64,000 bases of DNA from contig NZ_WTUX01000006.1 in NCBI RefSeq assembly GCF_009882975.1, positions 189,066 to 253,065 of the forward strand, in the 5' to 3' direction. The notes below the pieces were generated by a model. It was not told the origin of the DNA, did no database searches, and saw nothing but the letters and a program-made list of their open reading frames with translations. Source of the stretch: Maritimibacter harenae (GTDB lineage Bacteria > Pseudomonadota > Alphaproteobacteria > Rhodobacterales > Rhodobacteraceae). Position numbers and translations under genes: made by a program. Positions 55,824 through 64,000 of the stretch are shown piece after piece; the stretch's first letter is position 1, and the number at the start of each line of letters is the position of its first letter.

Positions 55824-56744
55824 CTAGATTTCCCATCCGTGGCGGCGGCAGGTCGCCCGGATGCGCTCTTCCGCGATCCCGTCTTCGTCGGCCTTGATCG
55901 CGTTGAGCTGGATGAACCAGAAAAGGTACTGGTCGAAGGCGGGCGGCGGCCCCTCGAGGCGCCGCCATGCCTCGTCCACCCCCAGCGCGCCGACGCGCGG
56001 CATCTGGTGGTGGAAATCGCAGTCCCCGAACAGGATCGCCGGCTTGCCGAAGAAGAACCCCGACAGCGCGGCGGCGGAGTTCTGCGTCACCACCTCGTCG
56101 CAGACCCTGAGCGCCTCTTCCATCCCGCCGGTCCGGATCGTGACGCGGGAATCCTCCGCCGCGATCCGGTCGAGCGCGGCGCGGTCGCGGTCCGGGTAAT
56201 CCTCGCCGGGATGCAGGCCCAGGAGGATGCGCCGGTCGCCCGCGCGGTCGCGCACCGCCGCGATCATCTCCATCGGTGACATCGACTGGAACGAGCGGTG
56301 CTCGGCGAGCTTTCCCTGCAGCGCGACGTAGATCAGCCCGGTCTTCTCCGCCGCCTCGGGGCCGCGCTTGAAGATCCACCGGCGCCAGTTGTGAACCCAG
56401 TTTTCGGCTGTAACAGGGTCTATTTCGGCCGGGTCGAACGACTTCCGGGCGACCTCGAACTCCCAGCGCTTCGCGGTCGCCTCGATCCGCCAGAACGGGA
56501 AGTAGTAGGCCTTGCGCATGGTCAGGGATTTCGGATGGAACGGGTCGTCCATGAGGAAGAGCGAATAGCCGCGCCGCGCCCCGGACTTCAGCCGTTCCTC
56601 GAACCCGTTGCGCCGCAGCTCCACCCGGAAGCCCGCCTCTTCGAACGCCTTGGTCACGCGGGCCACGAAGCCGAAGACGCCCCGGAGCGCCATGTCGAGC
56701 ATGACGTCGTCCAGGTAGATCCGCAGAATTTTCGCCTCGGCCAT
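55824..56744 (-). CDS. Conserved protein of unknown function, GT-B/capsule-synthesis-like
   Basis: 306 residues, cytosolic, no signal or membrane segment. The C-terminal half resembles capsular-polysaccharide or GT-B transferases: LLGLHPGEDYPDRDR, TIRTGGMEEALRVCDEVVTQ then NSAAALSGFFFGKPAILFG. The N-terminal half has a Rossmann-like beginning and GYSLFLMDDPFHPKS. It could be a glycosyltransferase acting on surface sugar, but no donor motif is clear. It is convergent with hemH (three bases apart) and divergent from hslV. Confidence 0.6.
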   Translation of the reverse strand: MAEAKILRIYLDDVMLDMALRGVFGFVARVTKAFEEAGFRVELRRNGFEERLKSGARRGYSLFLMDDPFHPKSLTMRKAYYFPFWRIEATAKRWEFEVARKSFDPAEIDPVTAENWVHNWRRWIFKRGPEAAEKTGLIYVALQGKLAEHRSFQSMSPMEMIAAVRDRAGDRRILLGLHPGEDYPDRDRAALDRIAAEDSRVTIRTGGMEEALRVCDEVVTQNSAAALSGFFFGKPAILFGDCDFHHQMPRVGALGVDEAWRRLEGPPPAFDQYLFWFIQLNAIKADEDGIAEERIRATCRRHGWEI

Positions 56745-56787
56745 CCCGGCACGCTAGCCGACCGCTGCCGGCGGTCAAGCCGGGTGG

Positions 56788-56816
56788 TTGTCGCCGCGTG
56801 GCAGGGGGTCCATATA
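56788..56816 (+). promoter_or_regulatory. Possible heat-shock-type promoter of hslVU
   Basis: TTGTCG, 17 bases, CATATA, preceded by C and followed by G, ending 28 bases before the hslV ATG. The CCATATAG context recalls alphaproteobacterial RpoH -10 boxes. Confidence 0.4.
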
Positions 56817-56844
56817 GCGACGGAACGACAGGAGGCGAGACGAC

Positions 56845-57396
56845 ATGAGCGAGTTTCCCGGCTGGCACGGCACGACGATCTGCGGCGTGCGCAAGGGCGG
56901 CGAAGTGGTGATCGCGGGCGACGGACAGGTCAGCCTGGGCGAAACGGTGATAAAGGGGACCGCGCGCAAGGTGCGCCGGCTGTCCCCGGGCGGCGAGGAC
57001 ATCATCGCCGGGTTCGCCGGATCGACGGCGGATGCCTTCACCCTTCTCGAACGGCTTGAAACCAAGCTGGAATCCACGCCCGGCCACCTGGCGCGGGCCT
57101 GTGTCGAGCTTGCCAAGGACTGGCGCACCGACAAGTACCTGCAGAAGCTCGAGGCGATGCTGATCGTGTCGGACGGCAAGGATCTCTACATCGTCACCGG
57201 CGCCGGCGACGTGCTCGAGCCCGAGCATGACGTGGCCGCGATCGGGTCGGGCGGGAACTATGCCCTGGCTGCCGCGCGCGCCATGATGGACACCGACAAG
57301 TCCGCCGAAGAGGTCGCCCGCGCCGCGATGGCGATCGCATCCGACATCTGCGTCTACACGAACGGCAACCTGACCGTCGAAAAACTGGCTGGCTGA
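56845..57396 (+). CDS. hslV: ATP-dependent protease peptidase subunit HslV
   Basis: 183 residues. The N-terminal nucleophile is a threonine in [11 protein letters not shown]; the next conserved blocks are [17 protein letters not shown] and [15 protein letters not shown]. It forms a 12-mer proteolytic chamber capped by HslU. AGGAGG is present 12 bases upstream of the ATG. hslU follows after seven bases. Confidence 0.97.
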   Translation: MSEFPGWHGTTICGVRKGGEVVIAGDGQVSLGETVIKGTARKVRRLSPGGEDIIAGFAGSTADAFTLLERLETKLESTPGHLARACVELAKDWRTDKYLQKLEAMLIVSDGKDLYIVTGAGDVLEPEHDVAAIGSGGNYALAAARAMMDTDKSAEEVARAAMAIASDICVYTNGNLTVEKLAG

Positions 57397-57403
57397 GGCA
57401 TAC

Positions 57404-58711
57404 ATGACAGACCTGACACCCCGCGAAATCGTGTCCGAGCTGGACCGCTTCATCATCGGCCAGAAGGACGCCAAGCGCGCCACGGCCGTGGCCCTGCGCA
57501 ACCGCTGGCGGCGTAAACAGCTGTCCGATGACCTGCGCGACGAGGTTTATCCCAAGAACATCCTGATGATCGGCCCCACGGGGGTCGGCAAGACCGAGAT
57601 CTCGCGGCGGCTGGCCAAGCTTGCCCGCGCGCCGTTCATCAAGGTCGAGGCGACGAAATTCACCGAGGTCGGCTATGTCGGCCGCGACGTGGAGCAGATC
57701 GTGCGCGATCTCGTCGACACCGCGATCGTGCAGACGCGCGAACAGATGCGCGAGGACGTGAAGAGCGCGGCCGAGCACAACGCCGAGGAACGCGTGATCG
57801 AGGCGGTCGCGGGCGAAGGTGCGCGCGAACAGACGCGCGAGATGTTCCGCAAGAAGCTGCGCTCCGGCGAACTCGACGACACGGTGATCGAGCTCGACGT
57901 GCAGGACACCGGCGGCGGCGCGCCCATGTTCGACGTGCCCGGCCAGCCCGGCATGAACATGGGGATGATCAACCTGTCGGACATGTTCGGAAAAGCCTTC
58001 GGCGGGCGCACGGTGCGCAAGAAGCTGACGGTGGCCGAAAGCTATGACGTGCTGATGAGCGAAGAGGCCGACAAGCTCCTGGACGACGAAGCCGTCACCA
58101 AGCAGGCGCTGGAATCGGTCGAGCAGAACGGGATCGTCTTCATCGACGAGATCGACAAGGTCTGCGCCCGTGCCGACGCGCGCGGCGGCGACGTGTCGCG
58201 CGAAGGCGTTCAGCGCGATCTTCTGCCGCTGATCGAGGGCACGACGGTGTCCACCAAGCATGGTCCGGTGAAGACCGATCACATGTTGTTCATTGCCTCG
58301 GGGGCGTTCCACATCGCCAAACCCTCGGATTTGTTGCCGGAATTGCAGGGCCGCCTGCCGATCCGCGTCGAACTGCGCGCGTTGACCGAAGAGGATTTCG
58401 TGCGCATCCTGACGGAAACCGACAATGCGCTGACCCGCCAATACACCGCCCTGATGGGGACCGAGGATGTCACCGTCACCTTTACCGAGGACGGGATCGC
58501 CGAACTGGCCCGCATCGCGGCCGAGGTGAACACCACGGTCGAGAACATCGGGGCGCGGCGGCTCTATACCGTCATGGAGCGCGTGTTCGAGGAACTGAGC
58601 TACACGGCGCCGGACAAGGCGGGCGAGGAGATCGTCGTGGACAAGAGCTTCGTCGAGGCCAACCTGGGCGAGCTGATGCAAAGCGCCGACGTGGGGCGTT
58701 ACATGCTCTGA
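57404..58711 (+). CDS. hslU: ATP-dependent protease ATPase subunit HslU
   Basis: 435 residues, AAA+ unfoldase. Walker A is [15 protein letters not shown]; the pore loop [10 protein letters not shown] and Walker [10 protein letters not shown] are intact, and sensor motifs ([13 protein letters not shown]) are present. With HslV it degrades proteins such as SulA and RpoH. The insertion domain of about residues 110-240 has the usual low-complexity Glu/Arg content. Confidence 0.98.
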   Translation: MTDLTPREIVSELDRFIIGQKDAKRATAVALRNRWRRKQLSDDLRDEVYPKNILMIGPTGVGKTEISRRLAKLARAPFIKVEATKFTEVGYVGRDVEQIVRDLVDTAIVQTREQMREDVKSAAEHNAEERVIEAVAGEGAREQTREMFRKKLRSGELDDTVIELDVQDTGGGAPMFDVPGQPGMNMGMINLSDMFGKAFGGRTVRKKLTVAESYDVLMSEEADKLLDDEAVTKQALESVEQNGIVFIDEIDKVCARADARGGDVSREGVQRDLLPLIEGTTVSTKHGPVKTDHMLFIASGAFHIAKPSDLLPELQGRLPIRVELRALTEEDFVRILTETDNALTRQYTALMGTEDVTVTFTEDGIAELARIAAEVNTTVENIGARRLYTVMERVFEELSYTAPDKAGEEIVVDKSFVEANLGELMQSADVGRYML

Positions 58712-58762
58712 TGCCCCGCGGGGCGTGAGCGGAGCACCCCCGTCGGTTCGAAAGGACCTGCG

Positions 58763-59830
58763 GTGATCGTGCGACTGCGCCTTTTCGTGTGCCTGACCCT
58801 GCTCGCGCTCGCCGCCTGCACGGCCCCGACCTATACGCCGCTGTTGCAGGGGTCGTCCGCCGGGCCGGCGGAGACGGTCTTCGTGGCCACGACCCGGGCC
58901 GAGGACGACACCGGCCGGTTCACCGGCGAACGGGGCCGGGGGACGACCTATCTCAGCGTCCCGGTCAACTTCCCGCGCGACTACGCCCCCGGTCAGCCCG
59001 CCCGGATCGTCGAGGTGCCCGATCCCGAAACCGATTTCTCGGTCGGCTCCGCCCGGCGCTTCGATGGCCCCGGCTTCCGCGCGGCGGTGAACCGGGCCCT
59101 GGCGGACGAACCCCGGGGCAAGCGCGAGGTCACGGTCTACGTCCACGGGTATTTCAACGCCTTCTACACCGGCGTCTTCCGCGCGGCCCAGCTCAAGCGG
59201 GATTTCGGGCTCGACGGGGCGATGGTCCATTTCGCCTGGCCCAGCCGCGGATCGACCGCCGGGTATGCCTATGACCGCGAAAGCCTGCTTTATTCGCGCG
59301 ACGCGATGGAACGGTTCCTGCGCGAGATCGCCACGCTCAATGCGGATCGGGTCAACGTGGTCGCCCATTCCCTGGGCGCGATGCTGGTGATGGAGACCCT
59401 GCGCCAGATCGAGATCGACAACCCCGGCTGGGTGCGTGCCAACATCGACGGGATCGCGTTCGTGTCCCCGGACATCGACATCGAGGTGTTCAAGTCGCAG
59501 GCCGCCCGGTTCCGCGCCCTGCCCGAGGATTTCGTGATCTTCGTGTCGGACCGCGACCGGGTGCTGCTTCTGTCGTCACGCTATTCCGGCGTGCGCGAGC
59601 GGCTGGGCAACACCCGCGACGTGGAGGTGTCGACGGAAGGCGAGCTGACGATCGTCGATCTCACCGCGCTCGCCGACACGGCGGAGTCGCGTCACTTCAT
59701 TCCGGCCACGTCACCCACCGCGATCCGCATCCTGCAGAACAGCGGCGCCTTCGCCGACTTCTTCCCCCGCGACGGGATCGGCCTGCCGATCGGCAGGGGC
59801 GTGCGGCTGCTTCAGTTGCCCGCCGAGTAG
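58763..59830 (+). CDS. Alpha/beta hydrolase lipoprotein (DUF900)
   Basis: 355 residues. Signal peptide with lipobox LLALAACTAP. DUF900 hydrolase core: TVYVHGYFNAFYTGVFRAAQ, HFAWPSRGS and the nucleophile VNVVAHSLGAMLVMETL. The activity is probably an esterase or lipase in the envelope, substrate unknown. The start is GTG 58763 with AAGGA eight bases upstream. Confidence 0.88.
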   Translation: MIVRLRLFVCLTLLALAACTAPTYTPLLQGSSAGPAETVFVATTRAEDDTGRFTGERGRGTTYLSVPVNFPRDYAPGQPARIVEVPDPETDFSVGSARRFDGPGFRAAVNRALADEPRGKREVTVYVHGYFNAFYTGVFRAAQLKRDFGLDGAMVHFAWPSRGSTAGYAYDRESLLYSRDAMERFLREIATLNADRVNVVAHSLGAMLVMETLRQIEIDNPGWVRANIDGIAFVSPDIDIEVFKSQAARFRALPEDFVIFVSDRDRVLLLSSRYSGVRERLGNTRDVEVSTEGELTIVDLTALADTAESRHFIPATSPTAIRILQNSGAFADFFPRDGIGLPIGRGVRLLQLPAE

Positions 59831-59831
59831 G

Positions 59832-60578
59832 TCAGGCCGGCTTCACGCTGGCGGTGACGTAGTTGACCGACAGGTCACGGGCCGAGATCGACCAGCTCCA
59901 CAGCACCGGATTGAACACGAAACCCTGCCTGTCGACCATCCGCAGCCCCGCGTCACCCACCAGACCCTCGAGTTCGTCGGGCGTGATGAACTTGGACCAT
60001 TCGTGCGTGCCCTTCGGCAGCCAGCGCATCACGTGTTCGGCCCCCACGATGGCGACCATGAAGCTCTTCGCGTTCCGGTTGATCGTGGAGGCGACCATCA
60101 GACCGCCGGGCTTGAGCAACTGCTGGCAGGCGGTGAGGTAGGAAAGCGGGTCGGCCACGTGCTCGACCACTTCCATGTTCAGCACCACGTCGAATTGTTC
60201 GCCCGCCGCCGCCATCGCCTCGGCCGTGGTGTGGCGGTAGTCGATGTCGAGCCCGGATTGCTCCGCGTGGACCTGGGCCACCGGAATGTTGCGCTCCGCG
60301 GCGTCGGCCCCCACGACCTCGGCCCCGAGCCTGGCCATCGGTTCGGACAGAAGCCCGCCGCCGCAGCCGATATCGAGGATGCACAGGCCGGCGAACGGGG
60401 CGGATTCCGTAAGGTCACGCCCGAACTCCGCCGCGATTTGTGATGTGATGTAATCCAGCCTGACCGGGTTCATCATGTGCAACGGCTTGAACTTGCCGTT
60501 CGGATCCCACCATTCTGCGGCCATCGCCTCGAACTTGGCGACTTCGCCGGGATCGACTGTCGTTTGACCGGTGCTCAT
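59832..60578 (-). CDS. ubiG: Ubiquinone biosynthesis O-methyltransferase UbiG
   Basis: 248 residues. The class I SAM fold has [20 protein letters not shown] and [15 protein letters not shown]; the UbiG signature [20 protein letters not shown] lies near the N-terminus. It carries out both O-methylations in ubiquinone synthesis. ATG 60578 is favoured by GAGG upstream and family length; ATG 60596 is an alternative. Confidence 0.95.
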   Translation of the reverse strand: MSTGQTTVDPGEVAKFEAMAAEWWDPNGKFKPLHMMNPVRLDYITSQIAAEFGRDLTESAPFAGLCILDIGCGGGLLSEPMARLGAEVVGADAAERNIPVAQVHAEQSGLDIDYRHTTAEAMAAAGEQFDVVLNMEVVEHVADPLSYLTACQQLLKPGGLMVASTINRNAKSFMVAIVGAEHVMRWLPKGTHEWSKFITPDELEGLVGDAGLRMVDRQGFVFNPVLWSWSISARDLSVNYVTASVKPA

Positions 60579-60630
60579 GTTAGCCTCGTATGTCATGGCG
60601 TCGTGATTTCCGTTTGTATATAGGTTCCCC

Positions 60631-61620
60631 ATGGAGCAGGCCGCAGGAAAAACCACCGCAGGGGGAAAATTGTATCCCCCCATCGAGCCGTTCGATCGGC
60701 GCATGCTCGAGGTCGGTGATGGCCACACGATCTATGTCGAGCAATGCGGAGCCCGTGAGGGCATTCCGATCGTCGTGCTGCACGGCGGTCCGGGCGGGGG
60801 CTGCTCCCCCGCGATGCGCCGGTTCTTCGATCCGAAAAAATATCGCATCATCCTTTTCGATCAGCGTGGCTGCGGCCGCTCGCGCCCTCATGCCAGCGTG
60901 GAGGCGAACACCACCTGGCACCTCGTGCGCGATATCGAACTCATCCGGGATACGTTCGGGATCGACCGGTGGATCGTCTTCGGCGGCAGCTGGGGCGCGA
61001 CGCTGGCCCTTATCTATGCCCAGGCGCATCCTGACAAGGTGGCGTGGCTCGTGCTGCGGGGCGTCTTCCTGGCGACCGAGCGGGAATTCGACTGGTTCTA
61101 CGGCGGTGGCGCCGGGCAGTTCTGGCCGGATCTCTGGGCCCGCTTCTGCGAACTGATCCCCGAGGACGAGCACGACGACCTGATCGCCGCCTATCACAAG
61201 CGGCTGTTTTCCGGCGACCGGGGCGAAGAACTGCGCCATGCCCGCGTCTGGGCGTCGTGGGAGAACGCGCTGGCCAGCATCGAGAACGACGGGGCGATGA
61301 TCGACAGCCCCGCGGACTACGCGCTCGCCTTCGCGCGGCTTGAGAACCATTACTTCCACAACCGCGCGTTCCTGTCGCCCGAACAGCAGATCCTGGCGAA
61401 CATGAACCGCATCGCGCACGTCCCCGCCACCATCGTGCAGGGGCGCCACGACATGATCTGCCCGCCCGCCGCGGCCTGGGGTCTGCACAAGGCCTGGCCG
61501 GCAAGCGAATTCCGCATGATCCCGCGCGCGGGCCACGCTGTCAGCGAACCGGGGATCGCCGCCGAGCTGGTGCGCACCACCGACAAGCTGTCGCGCCAAC
61601 GCGAGACCCTGGGGCTGTGA
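60631..61620 (+). CDS. pip: Proline iminopeptidase
   Basis: 329 residues, alpha/beta hydrolase. HGGPGGG forms the oxyanion region, the catalytic Ser is in [11 protein letters not shown], Asp in QGRHDMICP and His in RAGHAVSEP. It releases N-terminal proline from peptides in the cytosol. It overlaps the next gene by four bases (GTGA). Confidence 0.94.
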   Translation: MEQAAGKTTAGGKLYPPIEPFDRRMLEVGDGHTIYVEQCGAREGIPIVVLHGGPGGGCSPAMRRFFDPKKYRIILFDQRGCGRSRPHASVEANTTWHLVRDIELIRDTFGIDRWIVFGGSWGATLALIYAQAHPDKVAWLVLRGVFLATEREFDWFYGGGAGQFWPDLWARFCELIPEDEHDDLIAAYHKRLFSGDRGEELRHARVWASWENALASIENDGAMIDSPADYALAFARLENHYFHNRAFLSPEQQILANMNRIAHVPATIVQGRHDMICPPAAAWGLHKAWPASEFRMIPRAGHAVSEPGIAAELVRTTDKLSRQRETLGL

Positions 61621-62231
61621 AGAACCAGGCGCGGATCTGGGACCGGCTGGCCAAGCGCTACATCGCCTCGCCGATCGCGGATCCGGAGAGCTACGAACAC
61701 AAGCTGGCGCTGACGCGCAAATACATGCGCCCCGACATGGACGTGCTGGAAATCGGCTGCGGGTCCGGCAACACCGGGCGTCGCCACGCGCCGGAGGTGG
61801 CCAGCTATACCGCGATGGACATCTCGGCCGAGATGCTGCGCCACGCCGAGGCGCAGGGGCCCGTGCCCGACAACATGCAGTTCGTCGCGGCCGATTTCGA
61901 CCGCGTCGACGTGGCCCCGGAAAGCTACGACATGGTGCTGGCGCTGTCGGTCCTGCACCTGCTGCCGGACCCGGCCGCCACGGTGCGCAAGATCGCCGCG
62001 GGCCTGAAGCCCGGCGGGGTCTTCGTGTCCTCGACCGTGCGCACCGCCGGCATCGGCATGCTGCGGGTGATCGCGCCGGTGGGCCAGCTCATCGGCATCA
62101 TTCCCCACCTCTCCTTCATCGGGGAGGACGACATCCGCGGCTTCATGAGCGATGCCGGGCTCGAGATCGTCGAGGATTGGGCCCCGGACGCCAAGTCGGC
62201 GCTGTTCCTGGTGGCGCGCAAACCGGGCTGA
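61617..62231 (+). CDS. Class I SAM-dependent methyltransferase
   Basis: 204 residues. Motif I is VLEIGCGSGNTGRRHAPEV, then MDISAEMLRHA and MVLALSVLHLLPDP. The type is a UbiE/arsenite-methyltransferase-like small-molecule enzyme whose substrate is not identifiable. The start is a GTG overlapping the pip stop. Confidence 0.85.
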   Translation: MKNQARIWDRLAKRYIASPIADPESYEHKLALTRKYMRPDMDVLEIGCGSGNTGRRHAPEVASYTAMDISAEMLRHAEAQGPVPDNMQFVAADFDRVDVAPESYDMVLALSVLHLLPDPAATVRKIAAGLKPGGVFVSSTVRTAGIGMLRVIAPVGQLIGIIPHLSFIGEDDIRGFMSDAGLEIVEDWAPDAKSALFLVARKPG

Positions 62232-62242
62232 GAACATTATCC

Positions 62243-62271
62243 TTGCAGACTCGGGCCGCCTCCCCTATATC
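62243..62271 (+). promoter_or_regulatory. Promoter upstream of rimP leader RNA
   Basis: TTGCAG (62243-62248), an exact 17-base spacer, TATATC (62266-62271). Transcription should start near 62279, 87 bases before the rimP ATG. Confidence 0.6.
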
Positions 62272-62278
62272 CGCCTCA

Positions 62279-62348
62279 ACAGCGGTGCGTTGGGGTCCAA
62301 ACCCGACGCTCCACCGGAAACGTGAACGGGCCGCTGGCCCGTTTTTTT
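62279..62348 (+). ncRNA. Candidate small RNA or attenuator in the rimP leader
   Basis: Downstream of the promoter lies a bulged hairpin (62283-62294 pairs with 62302-62316, seven-base loop, three-base bulge CTC). A rho-independent terminator follows. The result would be a 70-base structured RNA ending before rimP unless read through. The limits and existence are inferred. Confidence 0.5.
62326..62348 (+). terminator. Intrinsic terminator inside the rimP leader
   Basis: ACGGGCC (62326-62332) pairs with GGCCCGT (62336-62342) across a three-base loop and is followed by seven Ts. It lies between the promoter and rimP, so it must end either the upstream pip-methyltransferase transcript, the leader RNA, or both. 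Confidence 0.88.
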
Positions 62349-62365
62349 GTGTCTGAAGGAATCCC

Positions 62366-62953
62366 ATGACAGACCTCGTCGCCAAGACCGCCATCGACCG
62401 CCGGCTCGCCGATATCGTGCGCCCGGTGATCGAGGACATGGGCTATGAGCTGGTCCGTCTGCGGCTCCAGGGGGGCAACACGCAGACGTTGCAGATCATG
62501 GCCGACAAGGCCGACGGCGGGATCGAGGTCGAGGACCTGGCCGCGATCAACACCGCGCTGGGCGCGACGCTGGACGTCGAGGATCCGATCGACGGCGAAT
62601 ACACGCTGGAGGTTTCCAGTCCCGGGATCGACCGGCCGCTCACCCGGCTGAAGGATTTCGACACCTGGAACGGCTGGATCGCCAAGGTCGAGACCAGCGA
62701 ACTGATCGACGGCCGCAAGCGGTTCAAGGGCACGCTCGCCGGGACCGAGGGCGACGAGATCCTGATCGAGATCGAGGACCACGGCGAACCGGTCACCATC
62801 GGGCTGACCTTCGATCTCCTGGCCGAAGCCAAACTCGTCCTCACGGACGACCTGATTGCCGAGATGCTGAAACAGCGCAAGGACGCCGGCGTCATCGACG
62901 AAACCCAATACGATGAAGTGATCACGGACGAAGAAGGGTCCGAGGAGGACTGA
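62366..62953 (+). CDS. rimP: Ribosome maturation factor RimP
   Basis: 195 residues. [20 protein letters not shown] and the family signature [20 protein letters not shown] are present, with an acidic C-terminal tail. RimP assists 30S maturation. AAGGA lies seven bases before the ATG. nusA follows after two bases, as in most bacteria. Confidence 0.96.
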   Translation: MTDLVAKTAIDRRLADIVRPVIEDMGYELVRLRLQGGNTQTLQIMADKADGGIEVEDLAAINTALGATLDVEDPIDGEYTLEVSSPGIDRPLTRLKDFDTWNGWIAKVETSELIDGRKRFKGTLAGTEGDEILIEIEDHGEPVTIGLTFDLLAEAKLVLTDDLIAEMLKQRKDAGVIDETQYDEVITDEEGSEED

Positions 62954-62955
62954 AC

Positions 62956-64000
62956 ATGGCTATTACCTCTGCTAACCAGCTCGAGCTTCTGCAAACCGCC
63001 GAGGCGGTCGCGCGCGAGAAGATGATCGACCCCGGTCTCGTGATCGAGGCGATGGAAGAAAGCCTCGCCCGGGCCGCGAAGAGCCGCTACGGCGCCGAGA
63101 TGGACATCCGCGTGTCGATCGACCGCAAGACCGGCCGCGCGACCTTCACCCGCGTGCGCACCGTGGTCGAGGACGAGGAGCTGGAGAACTACCAGGCCGA
63201 GATGACCGTCGCCCAGGCCAAGCAGTACTTCGAGCCGGCCAAGTCCGGGCGCGAGGAATTCTGGTATCGCGACGGCCAGCTTCTGGACCTGAACGAGGTC
63301 AAGACGCCGGAGATCGGCGACGAGTTCCGCGAAATCGTGCCGCCGGTCGACATGGGCCGGATCGCCGCGCAGTCGGCCAAGCAGGTCATCCTGCAGAAGG
63401 TCCGCGAAGCCGAGCGTGACCGCCAGTACGAGGAATTCAAGGACCGCGCCGGCACCATCATCAACGGTGTCGTCAAGCGCGAGGAATACGGCAACGTCAT
63501 CGTCGACGTGGGCGCCGGCGAAGCCATCCTGCGCCGCAACGAGAAGATCGGGCGCGAAAGCTACCGTCCCAACGACCGCATCCGCTGCTACGTCAAGGAC
63601 GTGCGCCGCGAGACCCGCGGTCCGCAGATCTTCCTCAGCCGCACCGCGCCGGAATTCATGGCCGAGCTGTTCAAGATGGAAGTGCCGGAGATCTACGACG
63701 GCATCATCGAGATCAAGGCCGTGGCCCGCGACCCGGGTTCGCGCGCCAAGATCGCCGTCATCTCCTACGACGGGTCGATCGACCCGGTGGGCGCCTGTGT
63801 CGGTATGCGCGGCAGCCGCGTGCAGGCCGTGGTGAACGAGCTCCAGGGCGAGAAGATCGACATCATTCCGTGGAACGAGGACGTTCCGACCTTCCTCGTG
63901 AACGCGCTTCAGCCGGCCGAGGTCTCCAAGGTCGTACTCGACGAGGACGCCGAGCGGATCGAGGTCGTGGTGCCGGACGACCAGCTGTCGCTGGCCATCG
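62956..64000 (+). CDS. nusA: Transcription termination/antitermination factor NusA (3' end outside window)
   Basis: The 348 residues present cover the N-terminal RNA-polymerase-binding domain (about 1-130), the S1 domain ([20 protein letters not shown]) and the start of the KH region ([20 protein letters not shown] and [20 protein letters not shown]). It modulates pausing, termination and rRNA antitermination. GAGGAGG overlaps the end of rimP. The gene continues beyond the window. Confidence 0.97.
   Translation, partial: MAITSANQLELLQTAEAVAREKMIDPGLVIEAMEESLARAAKSRYGAEMDIRVSIDRKTGRATFTRVRTVVEDEELENYQAEMTVAQAKQYFEPAKSGREEFWYRDGQLLDLNEVKTPEIGDEFREIVPPVDMGRIAAQSAKQVILQKVREAERDRQYEEFKDRAGTIINGVVKREEYGNVIVDVGAGEAILRRNEKIGRESYRPNDRIRCYVKDVRRETRGPQIFLSRTAPEFMAELFKMEVPEIYDGIIEIKAVARDPGSRAKIAVISYDGSIDPVGACVGMRGSRVQAVVNELQGEKIDIIPWNEDVPTFLVNALQPAEVSKVVLDEDAERIEVVVPDDQLSLAI

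Noticed and set aside
58712-58740. GC palindrome after hslU as terminator
   Set aside because: Stem without loop and no T-tract; the downstream gene has its own ribosome binding site, so no terminator is called.

Overview
The window looks like a chromosomal segment of a marine or photosynthetic alphaproteobacterium of the family Rhodobacteraceae (Roseobacter/Rhodobacter lineage). The evidence is the high GC content, the regB-senC-regA redox regulatory locus, the ahcY...tsaE-amgK-murU-addB-addA-trxA gene order, CtrA-type TTAA-N7-TTAA sites, and the rho-mnmE-mnmG-rsmG-parA-parB and maf-aroE-coaE-dnaQ arms on either side of an AT-richer gap. It is almost entirely housekeeping DNA. I saw no rRNA, tRNA, CRISPR array, insertion sequence, prophage or integrase.

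Layout. 1-5.3 kb: the 5' end of ahcY, an HD hydrolase, a LysR regulator and the RegB/SenC/RegA redox system. 5.3-16 kb: a kinase-less PAS membrane protein at the position divL occupies in other Alphaproteobacteria, preceded by a perfect CtrA box. It is followed by tsaE, amgK and murU (cell-wall sugar recycling), addB/addA (double-strand-break repair) and trxA. 16-24.6 kb: a small membrane protein, two L,D-transpeptidases, a CAP-domain lipoprotein, and a leftward run hslO-nudix-cca-RNA methyltransferase. Then come a second Nudix protein, a response-regulator/PP2C phosphatase and a divergent Hpt protein. 24.6-37.6 kb: argG, an SCP2 protein, a PfkB sugar kinase, maeB, galE, mutS, grpE/hrcA, and rph-rdgB-hemW.

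37.6-51.6 kb is the probable replication-origin domain. A leftward operon, rho-mnmE-mnmG-rsmG-parA-parB, carries two perfect 16-bp parS palindromes inside its coding sequence. A gene-free stretch of about 530 bp holds AT-rich tracts and DnaA-box-like sequences (putative oriC). A rightward operon, maf-aroE-coaE-dnaQ, leads away on the other side, followed by smr, mltA, a Tim44-like gene, fxsA, idi and secB. Both arms are transcribed away from the gap, as expected for a bidirectional origin.

51.6-64 kb: a MarR regulator, a nitrilase-family hydrolase, grxC, comF, a methyltransferase-like gene, hemH, a conserved unknown gene, hslVU behind a possible heat-shock promoter, a DUF900 lipoprotein hydrolase, ubiG, a proline iminopeptidase, a methyltransferase, and the start of the rimP-nusA operon. 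The rimP leader contains a promoter, a hairpin and an intrinsic terminator.

Most genes are packed into short translationally coupled operons, with many 4-bp ATGA overlaps. The points I find most worth checking are the kinase-less DivL-like gene behind a perfect CtrA site, an aroE paralogue that has lost its catalytic lysine, the rimP leader RNA, the origin region, and the Hpt/response-regulator phosphatase pair.
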